Assembly: GCA_949752795.1 (NCBI GenBank)
Contig: OX457068.1
Coordinates: forward strand, 55,704,516 to 55,768,515
Length of the DNA stretch: 64,000 bases
Source: Hyperoodon ampullatus
Taxonomy: Eukaryota > Chordata > Mammalia > Artiodactyla > Ziphiidae
Reading direction: 5' to 3'
Positions 24,174 through 36,509 of the stretch are shown one piece after another. The translations under genes were made by a program, and so were the position numbers. Under the pieces are notes generated by a model. That model was not told the DNA's origin and did no database searches. It saw only the letters and a list, made by a program, of their open reading frames with translations. The number at the start of each line of letters is the position of its first letter. Position 1 is the first letter of the stretch.

Positions 24174-24839
24174 ATCTGATCATGTTAAAGAGGATATCAC
24201 AAAGGATTGACTTCCTGTAGCAGGTCAGTTGATGAGATGGGGCAGAGGAGGTCTTAGCACAAACTGAGGTATTCAGTTGGAATAGTTTGTTTTCAGTTAT
24301 TTCTAATTTCAGGGGGAAAATAATTTTTCAGCTCTTCTCCACACTTGAACAGCAGGTGGGCAGACATTGAAATTTTTCAGGAGAGTGAGTGTGTGGGTAA
24401 GTCACGTGGAAAAAGTTCAAGCATCATGTATATTACTGATGTTGACAACTCTAACTCCAAGACATGGGGGGAAGCATTCCTAGCTGGGGTAGAGCTGGCA
24501 TTTTCAGGGTACTTTTTAAAATATAAATGCTCTGACACTGATCTAAAACCCTAGTGCCTGAGGGCTTTGGTGTGTAACCATGATGTGTGAGACCAGGTAT
24601 GTACAAAGGCTTGGATGGAAGATTTTGCTTGAATAAAATTGGAAGCTACTTATGTGTTCTGCCACCTCTCAAATCAAGTGCAGTTTCCCGAGTTAGAAAA
24701 CACAAGATTTGCTGTTCATTGTTTTTTCTTTTCTTTTTTTTTGTTCCCATGGCTGCCTTTGATTTTCCAGGGTCTAGACAAAGTAAAATGTGTTTCAGAA
24801 GCATAACGAGTAGTTTGCTTTTTTAAAATTTTTTTCCAA
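24174..24839. other. Single-copy non-coding DNA
   Basis: Nothing supported. The 79-codon frame at 24587-24826 crosses a T-rich tract and lacks any recognisable domain. Confidence 0.5.
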
Positions 24840-25086
24840 TTCTTTTTTTTAATTATATTTGATTTACAATGTTGTGTTAATTTCTGCTGTACAGCAAAGT
24901 TATTCAGTTTTACATTCTTTTTTTAATATTCTTTTCCATTATGGTTTATCATAGGAGGATATTGAATATAATTCCCTGTGCTATACAGTAGGACCTTGTT
25001 GTTTATCCATTCTTTATATAATAATTTACATCTGCTAACCCCAACCTCCTGCTCCATCCCTCCCCCAGTCCTCTCCACCTTGGTAA
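24840..25086 (-). mobile_element. L1 3' end (5'-truncated)
   Basis: Read on the minus strand this is the last ~245 bases of the L1 3'UTR. On the plus strand it shows GATTTACAATGTTGTGTTAA, ACAGCAAAGTTATTCAGTTT, CCCTGTGCTATACAGTAGGA near 24976-24995, and ends at CCTCTCCACCTTGG. No coding part is present. Confidence 0.88.
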
Positions 25087-25341
25087 ATACTGATTTTAAT
25101 TTAAAAGAATAGATAATATACCACTTTTTCAAATGTATATTTTTCTTTATAATCATTATTTGAGAGGGGAAAGTCATATCAATGATAACACACACAGACA
25201 CACTCAGTTTTGAATGAGAAGAAATTAAAATAAAAGCTAAAGAACAAACTAGTAATGATTTAGATTGAGAACCTTAACATCTCCCAAATGGGGTCAGGAA
25301 CTTAGACTCTGGAAACCCAGGCAGAGTCTGAGCAATTGGAG
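25087..25341. other. Short single-copy spacer between two L1 3' ends
   Basis: No feature is supported. A CACACAGACACAC run lies near 25190-25204. Confidence 0.5.
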
Positions 25342-25921
25342 TTTCTTTCTTTCTTTCTTTCTTTTTTTTTTTTTTTTTTACATCATTATTGGAGTATAAT
25401 TGCTTTACAATGTTGTCTTGGTTTCTGCCATGAAATAAAGTGAGTCAGCTATATGTATACATATATCCTCATAAACCCTCCCTCTTGAGCCTCCCTCCCA
25501 CCCTCCCTATCCCACCTCTCTAGGTTGTAACAAAGCACTGAGCTGATCTCCCTGTGCAATGTGGCTGCTTCACACTAGCTATCTATTTTACATTTGGTAG
25601 TGTATATATGTCAGTGCTACTCTCTCACTTTGTCCCAGTTTCCCGTGTCCTCAAGTCCATTCTCTACATCTGCATCTTTATTCCTGCCCTGCCACTAGGT
25701 TCATCAGTTCCATTTTTTAAGATTCCATATATATGCATTAGCATACGGTATTTAATTTTCTCTTTCTGACTTACTTCACTCTGTATGACAGACTCCAGGT
25801 CCATCCACCTCACTAAAAATAACTCAGTTTTGTTCCTTTATATGGCTGAGTAATATTCCATTGTATATATGTGCCACATCTTCTTTATCCATTCATCTGT
25901 CAATGGACATTTATGTTGCTT
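25342..25921 (-). mobile_element. L1 3' end (5'-truncated)
   Basis: Starts on the plus strand with a (TTTC)n-T tract (25346-25379, the tail) and continues through GAGTATAATTGCTTTACAAT, AAGCACTGAGCTGATCTCCC near 25534-25553 and ACTTACTTCACTCTGTATGA near 25770-25789 to AATATTCCATTGTATATATG and TCTGTCAATGGACATTTATG. The copy covers the 3'UTR and the last ~60 codons of ORF2. The internal A-tract after ORF2 is only 6 bases here. Confidence 0.9.
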
Positions 25922-26057
25922 CAAAACTACTAATGAGTAGCTTTGAGAAGCATACATTTGAGTTTAATGTTGCTGTCCTAAGTTTCTTGTAGTATGTGCC
26001 CATGCTGCTTGTGTGTGAGTGTGTGTAGGCATGTGTGAATGCAGATCACTACATTCA

Positions 26058-26273
26058 TTTTTTTTTTTTTTTTTTTTGCAGTACGTGGGCCCCTCACTGC
26101 TGTGGCCCCTCCTGTCGCGGAGCACAAGCTCTGGACGTGCAGGCCCAGCGGCCATGGCTCACGGGCCCAGCCGCTCCGTGGCACATGGGATCTTCCCGGA
26201 CTGGGGCACGAACCCGCATCCCCTAGCATCGGCAGGCAGACTCTCAAACACTGTGCCACCAGCGAAGCCCCCT
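26058..26273 (-). mobile_element. CHR SINE (short type)
   Basis: On the minus strand it begins GGGGCTTCGCTGGTGGCACA near 26273 and has a box B region GGGTTCGTGCCCCAG near 26199-26213. It ends at the TACTGC tail and a poly(A) run (T run at 26058-26077). The duplication is ACATTCATTTTT near 26050-26061 and GCATTCATTTTTT at 26274-26286. CpG sites remain common, which suggests a comparatively young insertion. Several overlapping 63-99 codon frames in both strands are artefacts of the SINE. Confidence 0.92.
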
Positions 26274-26286
26274 GCATTCATTTTTT

Positions 26287-27800
26287 AAATAGACATATCA
26301 TCCTAGTCTAACAGTAATTGTTAAAATCATTCAGTACATATATAAGAGTTGAACTTCTAGAAAAAGAGCACTGAAGGTGTGAAGTTAACTGAATGTGTTG
26401 TAAGGGCTTTGGGGTGTATAGAAAAGAGTACCTGACTGCATCTTTGAAGGAATGGTTGTCTTTTTTTCTAAGTTGTTCATCCATATTTATTTTAATATCT
26501 TAGTTTCCTTACAAATGTCTTTAAATCTTTAGAGAAGACATTATATATTTCTAGTACTAATATAAAGAGATTTAAAAATTATGAAGATGTGGACATATCC
26601 AAATGTCCATATCTTTCCAAGCAAAAGGACATACATTTCTCACTCTGCAAAGTTTTAATGGCCATTATTAAATATCCCAATAATTCTGACTAAAGATGGA
26701 GCCTGACGGCCTCTGCAGATTTAAAATAAATATACCAACTAGGGTAAAATTGCAGAATTTCTCAAAGCTGGTTCAAGTCATGGTCATTGGAACTTTTTCT
26801 AAATTTTTCTTTCTTCCCCCCACCCCACCCCAAATTATGACAATGTGTCTTAACGTATTCCATTTCAGAGCTCACCTTTCATATTTGTGGTCCTACTTTT
26901 CTTTACACCTCAGATTAACTTTGTAGGTGTTTTTGTAAAAAAGAAGAGCCCCAGCATATTTGAATTCTCTTTCAAAATTATTACCATAAGTCTGTGGACA
27001 GTGATGCTTAGCTCTTCTCTGCTGTAGAGATGTAAGTTGTCTGGAAATGAAGACTTCTGTGTGAAAAACTGAGGAGGTAATGGTGCACGAGAAAATAAGA
27101 AATATAGAAAATGAAACTATGTACATTTTAGCCCTGGTTGCAGAGTTAAAGTCACTGTTCGGGAAAATAAAAAAAATGTATTAGATATTCAATGGCTGAC
27201 TCCTTAGATGATCTTATTTGTTATGGATGGGACAATAAACTGGAATGTGGTATGATGATGTAGAGAAAAAACAATTATGGGGAAAGAAAGGTACACTTGT
27301 GCTTTTTCTCTCCCGATAAAACTACAGCTCTCTTTATGGAACTGAGTTTCCTAACACTCACTTTCCCAGATGCTCTCCTACATCTTTTCCTTTCCTTGAA
27401 GCTAGTTTCCTCAGAACCTGCACCCCTCATTCCAGCCATGCTTTGCATGTAAACAGCTAAACAAAGTGAATTTACTGTCCTGCCAAAGGGATAAATACAA
27501 CTTCAGCTTCTGTTGTGGCCCTGATAGGCCAGATTTACTCCTGGGAACTCTGGGGTCAGTGCCCAGACACCCAGACACAGTGCAATTGTTCTAGAACAAG
27601 AAGGCTAAAAGAGGTCTGATGCTCTATTCAATCTCAATTCAGTTTCAAGGCAGATTAGCATTCAGACTGTGAATCCCCAATCTCCCAAAGAGACACAGAT
27701 ATGCATAATTTATTTCATGAACTGGAAATTGTGAGGTTAAGAGAGGAGTTTGGATCCAATTCTTCCCTTTCTTAAGAGTATGACCTCAGGCAAGTGTGGA
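26287..27800. other. Single-copy non-coding DNA
   Basis: No gene or clear repeat can be supported over 1.5 kb. Confidence 0.5.
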
Positions 27801-28015
27801 TATTTCATTTATTCATTCAACAAGCTAGATGAATGTCAGGTACTGCTCTTGTTCCTGGGCATGTTAGAGGTGAACAGTGATGACAACAAACACCCATGTT
27901 CTCATGGAGTTTCTATTTAGTGGAGGAGTATAGCTCATACAGATATATACTAATAGACAAGAAAAAATCATGAAATATAAGTGCTTTAAAGAAAAACAAA
28001 GGAGAGGAAAACACT
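27801..28015 (+). mobile_element. Ancient dispersed mammalian repeat, family unassigned
   Basis: TTTATTCATTCAACAAGCTA, CAGGTACTGCTCTTGTTCCTGG-like sequence, then CATGTTCTCATGGAGTTTCT (27893-27912) and AAATATAAGTGCTTTAAAGA match the order of a common old mammalian repeat ('ctgccctcatggagcttacattctagtggg'). It abuts the L1 start directly. Confidence 0.5.
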
Positions 28016-28162
28016 AGGTTATTGCATCTCAGACTTTAATACTATGCACACAGAAAAGCCTCTTATATAGTCTCATCCACCAAGGACAGACAGCAGAAGC
28101 AAGAAGAACTACAATCCTGTAGCCTGTGGAACAAAAACCACATTCACAGAAAGACAGACAAG

Positions 28163-29067
28163 ATGAAAATGCACAGGGCTATGTACCAGATGAAGGAACA
28201 AGAGAAAATCCCAGCAAAACAACTAAATGAAGTAGAGATAAGCAACTTTCCAGAAAAAAAAGAATTCAGAATAATGATAGTGAAGATGATCCAGGACCTC
28301 AGAAAAAGAATGGAGGCAAAGATTGAGAAGATGCAAGACATGTTTAACAAAGATCTAGAAAAATTAAAAAAAAAATACAGAACTGAACAACACAATAACT
28401 GAAATGAAAACTCCACTAGAAGGAATCAATAGCAGAATAAATAAGGCAGAGGAATGGATAAGTGACCTGGAAGTCAGATGGTGGAATTCACTGCTGTAGA
28501 ACAAAATAAAGAAAAAATGAATGAAAAGAAACGAAGACAGCCTAAGAGACATCTGGGACAACATTAAATGCAACAACATTCTCATTATAGGGGTCCCAGA
28601 AGGAGAAGAGAGTGGGAAAAGACCCGAGAAAATGTTTGAAGAGATTATAGTTGAAAACTTCCCTAACATGGGAAAGGAACTAGCCACCCAAGTCCAGGAA
28701 GCACAGAGAGCCACAGGCAGGGTAAAAGCAAGGAAAAAACCGCTGAGACACATAGTAATCAAATTGACAAAATTAAAGACAAAGAAAAATATTAAAGGCA
28801 AGAAGGGAAAAATTACAAATAACATACAAGGAAACTCCCATAAGGTTAACAGTTGATTTCTCAGCAGAAACACCACAAGCCAGAATGGAGTGGCACAATA
28901 TATTTAAAGTGATGAAAGGGAAGAACCTACAAGCAAGAATAATTTACCCAACAAGAATCTCATTCAGAATCAATGGAGAAATAAAAAGCTATACGGATGA
29001 GCAAAAGCTAAGAGAATTCAGCACCACCAAACCAGCTCTACAACAAATGCTATAGGAAATTCTCTAA
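28163..29067 (+). pseudogene. L1 ORF1 remnant
   Basis: L1 ORF1 makes the trimeric RNA-binding coiled-coil protein that coats L1 RNA. The start codon at 28163 (MKMHRAMYQMKEQ) fits the family. Reading survives as 79 codons (28163-28402) and, after an A-run indel and stops, as 111 codons at 28521-28856 with the conserved IIGVPEGEE segment. The expected C-terminus ends at 29065-29067. The 905-base span is not a multiple of three. The 170-codon minus-strand frame at 28364-28876 is an antisense shadow. Confidence 0.85.
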
Positions 29068-29125
29068 CTGGGAAACACAAGAGAAGAAAAGGACTTACAA
29101 AAACAAACCCATAACAGTTAAGAAA

Positions 29126-31424
29126 ATGGTAATAGGAACATACATATCGATAATTACTTTAAACATGAATGGATTAAATGTTCCAACCAAAAGACACAAG
29201 CTTGCTGAATGGATACCAAAGCAAGACACATATATATGCTGTCTACAAGAGACCCACTTTAGACCTAGGGACACATAGAGACTGAAAGTGAGGGGATGGA
29301 AAAATATATTCTATGCAAATGGAAATCAAAAGAAAGCTTGAGTAGCAATACTCATATCAGATAAAATAGATTTTAAAATAAAGAACATTACAAGAGACAA
29401 GGAAGGACACTACATAATGATCAAGGGATCAATCCTAGCAGAAGATATAAAAATTTTAAATATATATGCACTCAACATAGGAGCACACTAATACATAAGG
29501 CAACTGCTAACAGCTATAAAAGAGGAAACTGACAGTGACACAATAATAATGGGGGACTTTAACACCTCAGTTACACCAATGGACAGATCACCTAAACAGA
29601 AAATTAATAAGGAAACATAAGTTTTAAAAGACACAATAGACCAGATAGATTTAATTGCTATTTATAGGACATTCCATCCAAAAACAACAGAATACACTTC
29701 CCTCTCAAGTGCACACGGAACATTCTCCAGGATAGATCATATCTTCGGCCACAAATCAAGTCTCAGTAAATTTAAGAAAATTGAAATAATATCAAGCACC
29801 TTTTCTGACCACAACGCTTTGAGATTAGAAATCAAGTGCAGGGGAAAAAAGGTAAAAAAACACAACACATGGAAGCTAAACAATATGTTACTAAATAACC
29901 AAGAGATCACTGAAGAAATCAAAGAGGAAATAAAAAAAAAAACCTAGAGAAAAATTACAGTGAAAACATAACGATCCAAAACCTATGGGATGCAGCAAAA
30001 TCAGATCTAAGAGGGACGTTTATAGTAATACAAGCCTACCTCAGAAACAAACAAAAAATCTCAAAATAAACAATCTAACTTTACACCTAAAGGAACTAGA
30101 GAAAGAAGAACAAACAAAACCCAAAGTTAGTAGAAGGAAAGAAATCATAAAGATCAGAGAAGAAATAATTGAAATAGAAACAAAGAAAACAATAGCAAAG
30201 ATCAAGAAAACTAAAAGCTGGTTCTTTGAACAGATACACAAAATTCATAAACCATTAGCCAGACTCATCAAGAAAATGGGGGAGAGGACTCAAATCAATA
30301 AAATTAGAAATGAAAAAGGAGAAGTTACAATAGACACCACAGAAATACAAAGCATCTTAAGAGACTATGATAAGCAACTCTATGCCAATAAAATGGACAA
30401 CCTGCAAGAAATGGACAAATTCTTAGAAAGGTATAACTTTCCAAGACTGAACCAGAAAGAAATAAAAAATATGAACAGAGTTATCACAGGTAATGAAATT
30501 GAAAATGTAATTAAAAAATCTTCCAACAAACAAAGTCCAGGACCAGATGGCTTTACAGGTGAATTCTATCAAACAGTTAGAGAAGATCTAACACCCATCC
30601 TTCTCAAACTCATCAAAAAATTGCAGAGGAAGGAACACTCCCAAACTCATTCTATGAAGCCACCATCACCCTGATACCAAAACCAGGCAAATATATTAGA
30701 AGAAAAGAAAATTACAGACCAATATCACTGATGAACATAGATGCAAGAATCCTCAACAAAATACTAGCAAACAGAATCCAACAACACAGTAAAAGGATCA
30801 TACACCATGATCAAGTGGGATTTATCCCAGGGATGGAAGGGTTCTCAATATTCACAAATCAATGTGATACATCATATTAACAAATTGAAGAAAAAAAAAA
30901 ACATATGATCATCTCAATAGATGCAGAAAAATCTTTTGATAAAATTCAACACCAATTTATGATAGAAACTCTCCAGAAAGGGGGCAGAGATGGAACCTAC
31001 CACAACATAAAAAAGGCCATAAACGACAAACATACAGCAAACATCATTCTCAATGGTGAAAAACTGAAAGTATTTCCTCTAAGATCAGGAACAAGACAAA
31101 GATGTCCACACTTACCACTATTATTCAACATAGTTTTGGCAGTCCTAGCCACGGTGATCAGAAAAGAAAAATAAATAAAAGGAATACAAATTGGAAAAGA
31201 AGAAGTAAAACTGTCACTGTTTGCAGATGACATGATACTATATATAGAGAATCATAAAGATGTCACCAGAAAACTACTAGATTTAAGCAATGAAGTTGGT
31301 AAAGTTGCAGGATACAAAAGTAATGCACAAAAAACCCTTGCATTCCTATACACTAATGATGAAAAATCTGAAAGAGAAATTAAGGAAACACTCTCATTTA
31401 CCACTGCAACAAAAAGAATAAATA
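29126..31424 (+). pseudogene. L1 ORF2 remnant (endonuclease and reverse transcriptase), 3' part lost
   Basis: The ATG at 29126 opens MVIGTYIS, the start of the endonuclease domain. The QETH motif with the catalytic Glu is kept (29246-29257), but a TAG at 29276-29278 stops the frame at codon 51. Later frames include 229 codons at 29985-30674, with the SPGPDGFTGEFYQ segment of the reverse transcriptase. The FADD active site is intact at 31220-31231. The cysteine-rich C-terminal part is deleted. Confidence 0.87.
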
Positions 31425-31470
31425 CATATACATTAATATGTATAAAATGGATAATTAATAAGAACCTGAT

Positions 31471-31684
31471 GGGGCTTCCCTGGTGGCGCAGTTGTTGAGA
31501 GTCAGCCTGCCAATGCAGGGGACATGGGTTCGTGCCCTGGTCCGGAAGATCCCACATGCTCTGCAGTGGCTGGGACCATGAGCTATGGCCGCTGAGCCTG
31601 TGTGTCTGGAGCCTGTGCTCCACAACGGGAGAGGCCACAACAGTGAAAGGCCCGCGTACCACAAAAAAAAAAAAAAAAAAAAAA
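31471..31684 (+). mobile_element. CHR SINE (short type) nested in L1 3'UTR
   Basis: Starts GGGGCTTCCCTGGTGGCGCA and has a box B GGGTTCGTGCCCTGG at 31527-31541. It ends in a long A run. The duplication AAGAACCTG lies at 31460-31468 and 31685-31693, and the L1 3'UTR reads on from it. The 136-codon minus-strand frame at 31252-31662 is an antisense artefact of SINE plus L1. Confidence 0.92.
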
Positions 31685-31737
31685 AAGAACCTGCTGTATA
31701 AAAAATAAATTAAATTAAATTAAATTAAAAAATAATA

Positions 31738-31887
31738 ATGTGCACACAAATTAACTTGATTTCTTGTTACAAAGCAGATTCTGATTCAGCAGTTCTGGGG
31801 AGGGGTTAATACTCTGCATTGCTAACAAGCTACCAGGTGATGCCAGGGCTCCTTGGACTATGCTATGAATAGCAAGCCATTAGCTAT
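31738..31887 (+). mobile_element. MER5A-type DNA transposon relic
   Basis: A non-autonomous hAT-Charlie element. AAGCAGATTCTGATTCAGCA (31771-31790), GTTCTGGGGAGGGGTTAATA, TTGCTAACAAGCTACCAGGT and GATGCCAGGGCTCCTTGGAC follow the order of MER5A ('cagattctgattcagtaggtctgggg ... ctaacaagctcccaggtgatgc'). Terminal repeats are not clearly visible. Confidence 0.8.
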
Positions 31888-33085
31888 ATATTAGCAGCAA
31901 TTTTAGATAGTACAGTCATGTTGGGCCTTTCTGATGAGGCTATGATTAAGTGGAGAAACCAGTCATTGAAGATCCATTAGGAGGACTTCTAGGCAGAAGA
32001 AAGGGTTATTTCAAAAGCCTTAAGAGAGAGGAGAGATAGATATGCAGGTGAAAGGAAAGGAAAGAAGACATTTGTGACTTAAGCATAGTGAACAGAAGGG
32101 AATGAGGGAGTCAGGGTCATGTCATGAAATCCAGGGTAAAGGACTCTATTTTATTCTCAGCATTAAGTGAAAGCACTGCAGAATTTAAGCAACAATCCTT
32201 GCATTCTCTGAGATCATTCTGTATATCTGGGGAAATAAAATTTATTTTGCTTTGGTTTCTACTTGTTGATGGATTGGCCTTAATAGATAAGGAAGTAAAT
32301 ACTTCTCTCAGTTTGTTTGCTGAAGTTGCTGGGTAGATGGTTGTCCCAGCTACTGACTCTTTAAGGAAGCAGATTTTAGAGGGTCAGTCAAGAATTTCTC
32401 TTAAGCCATGATATAAAAGACATGTCTAAGGGGCACCTTAAGCCATGAGTAAAGATGAGAGGTAGAAATGTGTATTTGGAAATTATCAATATATATGTGG
32501 AACTGGGTAAAAATACTTAGGGAGAAATTATAGATAACAAAAAAGAGACCCTGGACCTTAAGTTTCATATCCTCTACCATATAATATTTTAAATTAGAAT
32601 GGAAAAATACAGCTAAGTAGGTTTAGCTTGTACAGCCATGGAGTTAAGATAAAAGCCAGGAGTTTTCCATAATGAAACTACAAAAAAAAAAAAAAAAAGG
32701 TTTTAAAAAGGAATGTAATCAATACAGTTGAATAGTTCTGTGTGACCATGGCACTTGGAAATGTGAAGTCGGATCGTTGATCATTGTCCACATATACATA
32801 CATATACTGTGCAGGGTTGACATGAGGATTAGATATAATGAGTATAAAAGATAAGAAATACAAAGGCACAGGACTATTCAGTGTCCTGTACAAAGTTACA
32901 ACAAAACAGGAATAAAGGCAGGACTTCTGACCAAGTCTTCCTGACTCTAAAACGTCTGCTCTCGACACTCTGCTGTTCTGCTTCTTGATCACACCAGCAG
33001 CCTTTCCGTTTGGATGAGGGATTGAGTTTCAGCCAACATACCCTGCAAGCAAATGGACAGTTTTCTTTTAGATACATCGTGAAAA

Positions 33086-33154
33086 GTAAAAGAAGGAGGG
33101 AAAGAGGAAAGGAAAGGAGGGAGGAAGGGAAGGGTGGGAGGGAGGGAGGGAGAG
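33086..33154. repeat. Purine tract (GGAA/GGGA-rich)
   Basis: About 70 bases almost entirely of A and G on the plus strand, with GGAAAGG and GGGAGGGAGGGAGGG runs. Confidence 0.9.
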
Positions 33155-34956
33155 ACAGAATGATAATGAATTTCTAGACTCCTGGGTCCAGGTTGCACTA
33201 ATATCTTAATTCTACATGTTCAGTGAATTAATCCTAAATTCTTTCAAATCCACCCTTTTTCAGGTAAAATTCATGTGCTCATTTCCTCTGTCAAACAGAG
33301 GAGCCTCATTTACCTCTGATGGATCCAGGTTACCTGAAGAATACTGCATCACTCCCTTTCCTTTTGTTAAACCTTCATTATATATGCTCAAAAATCCTTG
33401 AACAACCACTCTGTATTTTGGAGAAAATCAATATAATTATTTCTGGAGCTCAGTTATATTTAGAGATGGTGTCTCATCTCCAAAATGCCCCTAACTTTAG
33501 ATGACACTTTTCACTTTTCACCTCACTTTCTTGTGTATTCTTATGGTCAGAATGTTTTTCCTTGATGGTTTCCTATCCAGAAATCTCACCCTATCCCTAA
33601 GTAAATATTCCAATTACACATTTATTAAAGTGCCCACTTGAATGTCCCTTTCACAGAAAGCCTTACTCGATCAAACGATGCCAAAGTGTTGTTTTATTTC
33701 TTGGAATTCTCATAACACACAATACCTCTGTCATTTTGCAAGCTAACAACCCTATTTTTTCTGTTAATTCCACCAAAAGAGATATTCAACAAGCATCATG
33801 TGGCACCCATTTAAAACCCAGTGCCATGGAGGGCCACAGTGGTAATACAGACTCACTTGCAACCTCTGAAATACTATGGAATTTATGCCACTGATCCATT
33901 GCAGACAGTGATAGTGTTAAAGTAGTATTCATTCTAAATGTGTAAGGATTGATGTGTTAAACTAAATATCATCAACTCTGCCAATGTACAGGATAGAGAG
34001 GAAATGTGCGGTTCAGACAGGGAGGGTGAAATCAGAAACCTTCTTTTCCAGGGCTTCCCTGGGTGTCTGGCATTGTTTTCCTGCTGATTAGTGAGATGTC
34101 TCTAGGTACATTAATGTGGAAGGTTGGATATGTTTGACAATAAGTCAATGATTCCTTTTGACACAACTTTAATAGTACTGAAGAAGTGATTGTAAAATGA
34201 TACCTTTTAATGGGATATAGATATAAGTGACCTGCTTTTTATGACAAAGGTCAATGGTGTTGATGGGTAGTGTAGAGAAGATAATTTCCTTAGCGTGGTA
34301 GGAGACACCTTGCATGATTCATGAAGGTATCTCTCTCTCTCTTTCCTTTTTTTTTTCTTTTTCTTTTTTTGAATCTCTCCCACAAAGAAGAAAGAAGAAT
34401 GCCCCTGCCAATTCCCTCCAGCGGCCACTTTATTTGAAATAAGGAAAAGGTGATATCCCACAATGAAATGAGTCACTGTTCAACAATTGATGGTAACCTC
34501 TAGCTGGCTGAGGCCTTCAGAATTTGACAATAATATATGGAATGAGTTTTTTTTTTTATTATGAAGGAAGTGGCTATGTGCCATTCCAATGAGGTATACA
34601 AGCAGTCAAGGAGCAAAGACTGAGTGGCAGAGACTGGAGGAGGGCAGATGGCACAGATAAACATGAAAGCACATCCATATGTGTTTTCATATTACTTGCA
34701 GGTTGAGCAATAAAGGACAAGGGTCAGCTCTGTGGAATTATGCTTTGCTGAAAGGTCATGGAAAAGCAGAATGAAGGGTGTGTTGTGAGCAAAGGGCTGC
34801 TTCTGAAAGCAAAGCCAGCTGCCTTTGGGCTGGATTGGAATTGCTGGATAATCATGGGTCAGGCAGAGAAGACTATGGATACTTCTAGACGGTGTCAGGG
34901 CAAAGAATATCTCAACAGACATTCCTCAGCTACAACTTTAGAACTTTGCACTTAAC

Positions 34957-34959
<3 letters not shown>

Positions 34960-34987
<28 letters not shown>
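34960..34987. repeat. (T)28 homopolymer
   Basis: A pure run of 28 T, followed by a purine-rich region to about 35140. It is not linked to a recognisable retroposon. Confidence 0.9.
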
Positions 34988-34990
<3 letters not shown>

Positions 34991-35880
34991 GTTGGGGGAT
35001 AAGATAGTAAATAGAGAGAAAAGAGTGTGGAGAAGAGAGAACTAAGAGAGAGAAGGGAGGTTAAGGTGAGAATAAAGAGAGAAGAAGGAGGGGTGGTAGA
35101 GGGAAAGGAATGAGATAAAAGGAAGAGAGAAGAGAATTTACACATGCTAAATGTTCTAGAAACTAAATAACCCCACAGTCTGCCTGTCCTATCAGAGTGG
35201 GACTTTGTCCTAAGCCACAATAAGGTAGTTTCAACAATGACCTTTTCTAGAGAGGATGTGTGTCCCACTCAGCTCTTGACTCTCTCTCCATTCACTGTGA
35301 CATTGCAGGGAGTGTATATTTTGGAAAGATTTGACCAGTGAATCTTACCAACCATGCTTCCCAGTCCCAAGTTTAAGTGTCTCCAGTCATCTGTACTCTC
35401 CTGGATTTGTATTCCCAACTGGGCTATATATTCTCAGACGATCTAATATGCCTGCTCTCCAAACGTTTCTCAGTGTGCTGTGGATCCTGTCCCACAGTAA
35501 TCAGTGCAAGGACATGAACTAATGGTGGTAGTTGACAGTGAGAATAGTGCTGCCATGTAGGATGGTGAGATGTTATGAGCCTTCACACACAATGGATTTC
35601 GCCAGTTGTCTAAGTTCATTGTGAGAACTTGGGGAAGGATAGATCTTTGCCACTATCTTCCAACTCAGTCATTCTTCAGTTCCTTAAAATTTTCATCTCA
35701 GTGAATAACTGTTCATTTCAGCTGCCCATACCCAAGGCCACAATTTAGGCTTTCTCTAAAACCAAACCAAATCAATTGACCTGCTTTACTTCTGAAATAT
35801 GAAATTCTATCATATCCCAATATGTTGTTTTTCAGCTCTCTTACTTGGTTATTATCACAAATACATTTAAACTCCAATCT

Positions 35881-35885
<5 letters not shown>

Positions 35886-35945
<60 letters not shown>
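35886..35945. repeat. (AT)30 microsatellite
   Basis: Sixty bases of pure alternating T and A with no interruption. It gives false Ile-Tyr repeat frames on both strands. Purity and length suggest high mutability. Confidence 0.97.
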
Positions 35946-35947
<2 letters not shown>

Positions 35948-36482
35948 CCATCTATCATCCTTTTCTTTCTCCGTGTTCCTTACCACTCAGTCTGGTCTCT
36001 TTTGTCAAACATATCAACAGTGTTGTCCATCCAAGAGTCCTCTTTCTCCTGTAGCTGGAAAAATCACTCAGTAGCATTTTAGTATAAATTCAGCATATCC
36101 AGACACAATTAAGCCCATTGCACTGCTATATAATTGTGCTATTTCCATCATTGTTTCAAAACATCCCTTCTTAAAACATCCTATGCCCTGCACCACAGCC
36201 ATGTGTCCATACACTAGATTGCCGAGAAAATAGAAAACATCAGATAGGGACACCATCAAATTCAATACTTACTGACAAGACAGGCATCTAATACTTCAAA
36301 TTTTCTATTTAAAGAAGTCCCCTTTCCCCATCTAAAGCTAATCCCTCACTATATTCATTGGATCCTATAATATCAACCTTCTTTTGGTCCAACATGCCTT
36401 CTCCTGAATTGTTATCTACTTAACATTTGATCCCAATTCTTTCCAATTTATATTTAAACATGCTCAGGCACTATATCATTAA

Positions 36483-36509
36483 ACACACACACACACACAC
36501 ACACACACA
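36483..36509. repeat. (CA)n microsatellite
   Basis: About 13 uninterrupted CA units. Confidence 0.95.

Larger units (their letters stand above)
28030..31735 (+). mobile_element. Internally deleted L1 with a nested SINE
   Basis: A cetartiodactyl L1 retaining the end of a 5'UTR (to 28162, with AAGGACAGACAGCAGAAGCA), ORF1, and ORF2 through the reverse transcriptase. At about 31425 it jumps from mid-ORF2 to the 3'UTR (ATAAAATGGATAATTAATAA), losing roughly the last third of ORF2. A CHR SINE occupies 31471-31684; the tail is AAATTAAATT-rich to about 31735. Frames are broken by stops and indels, so it is dead. Confidence 0.88.

Noticed and set aside
28364..28876. A 170-codon minus-strand open frame, one of the longest in the window
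   Set aside because: It is the exact antisense of L1 ORF1. A-rich coding on the plus strand gives stop-poor, Phe/Leu/Ser-rich antisense frames; no independent support.
29985..30674. A 229-codon plus-strand open frame that might be called a gene
   Set aside because: It is a surviving piece of L1 ORF2 (reverse transcriptase region) between inactivating stops, with no own promoter or start.
31252..31662. A 136-codon minus-strand open frame
   Set aside because: It crosses the antisense of a CHR SINE and of L1 ORF2; the composite arises only from the nested insertion.
34930..35268. A 112-codon minus-strand frame rich in Ser/Leu/Lys
   Set aside because: Produced by a poly(T)/purine-rich tract; composition is that of the simple sequence.
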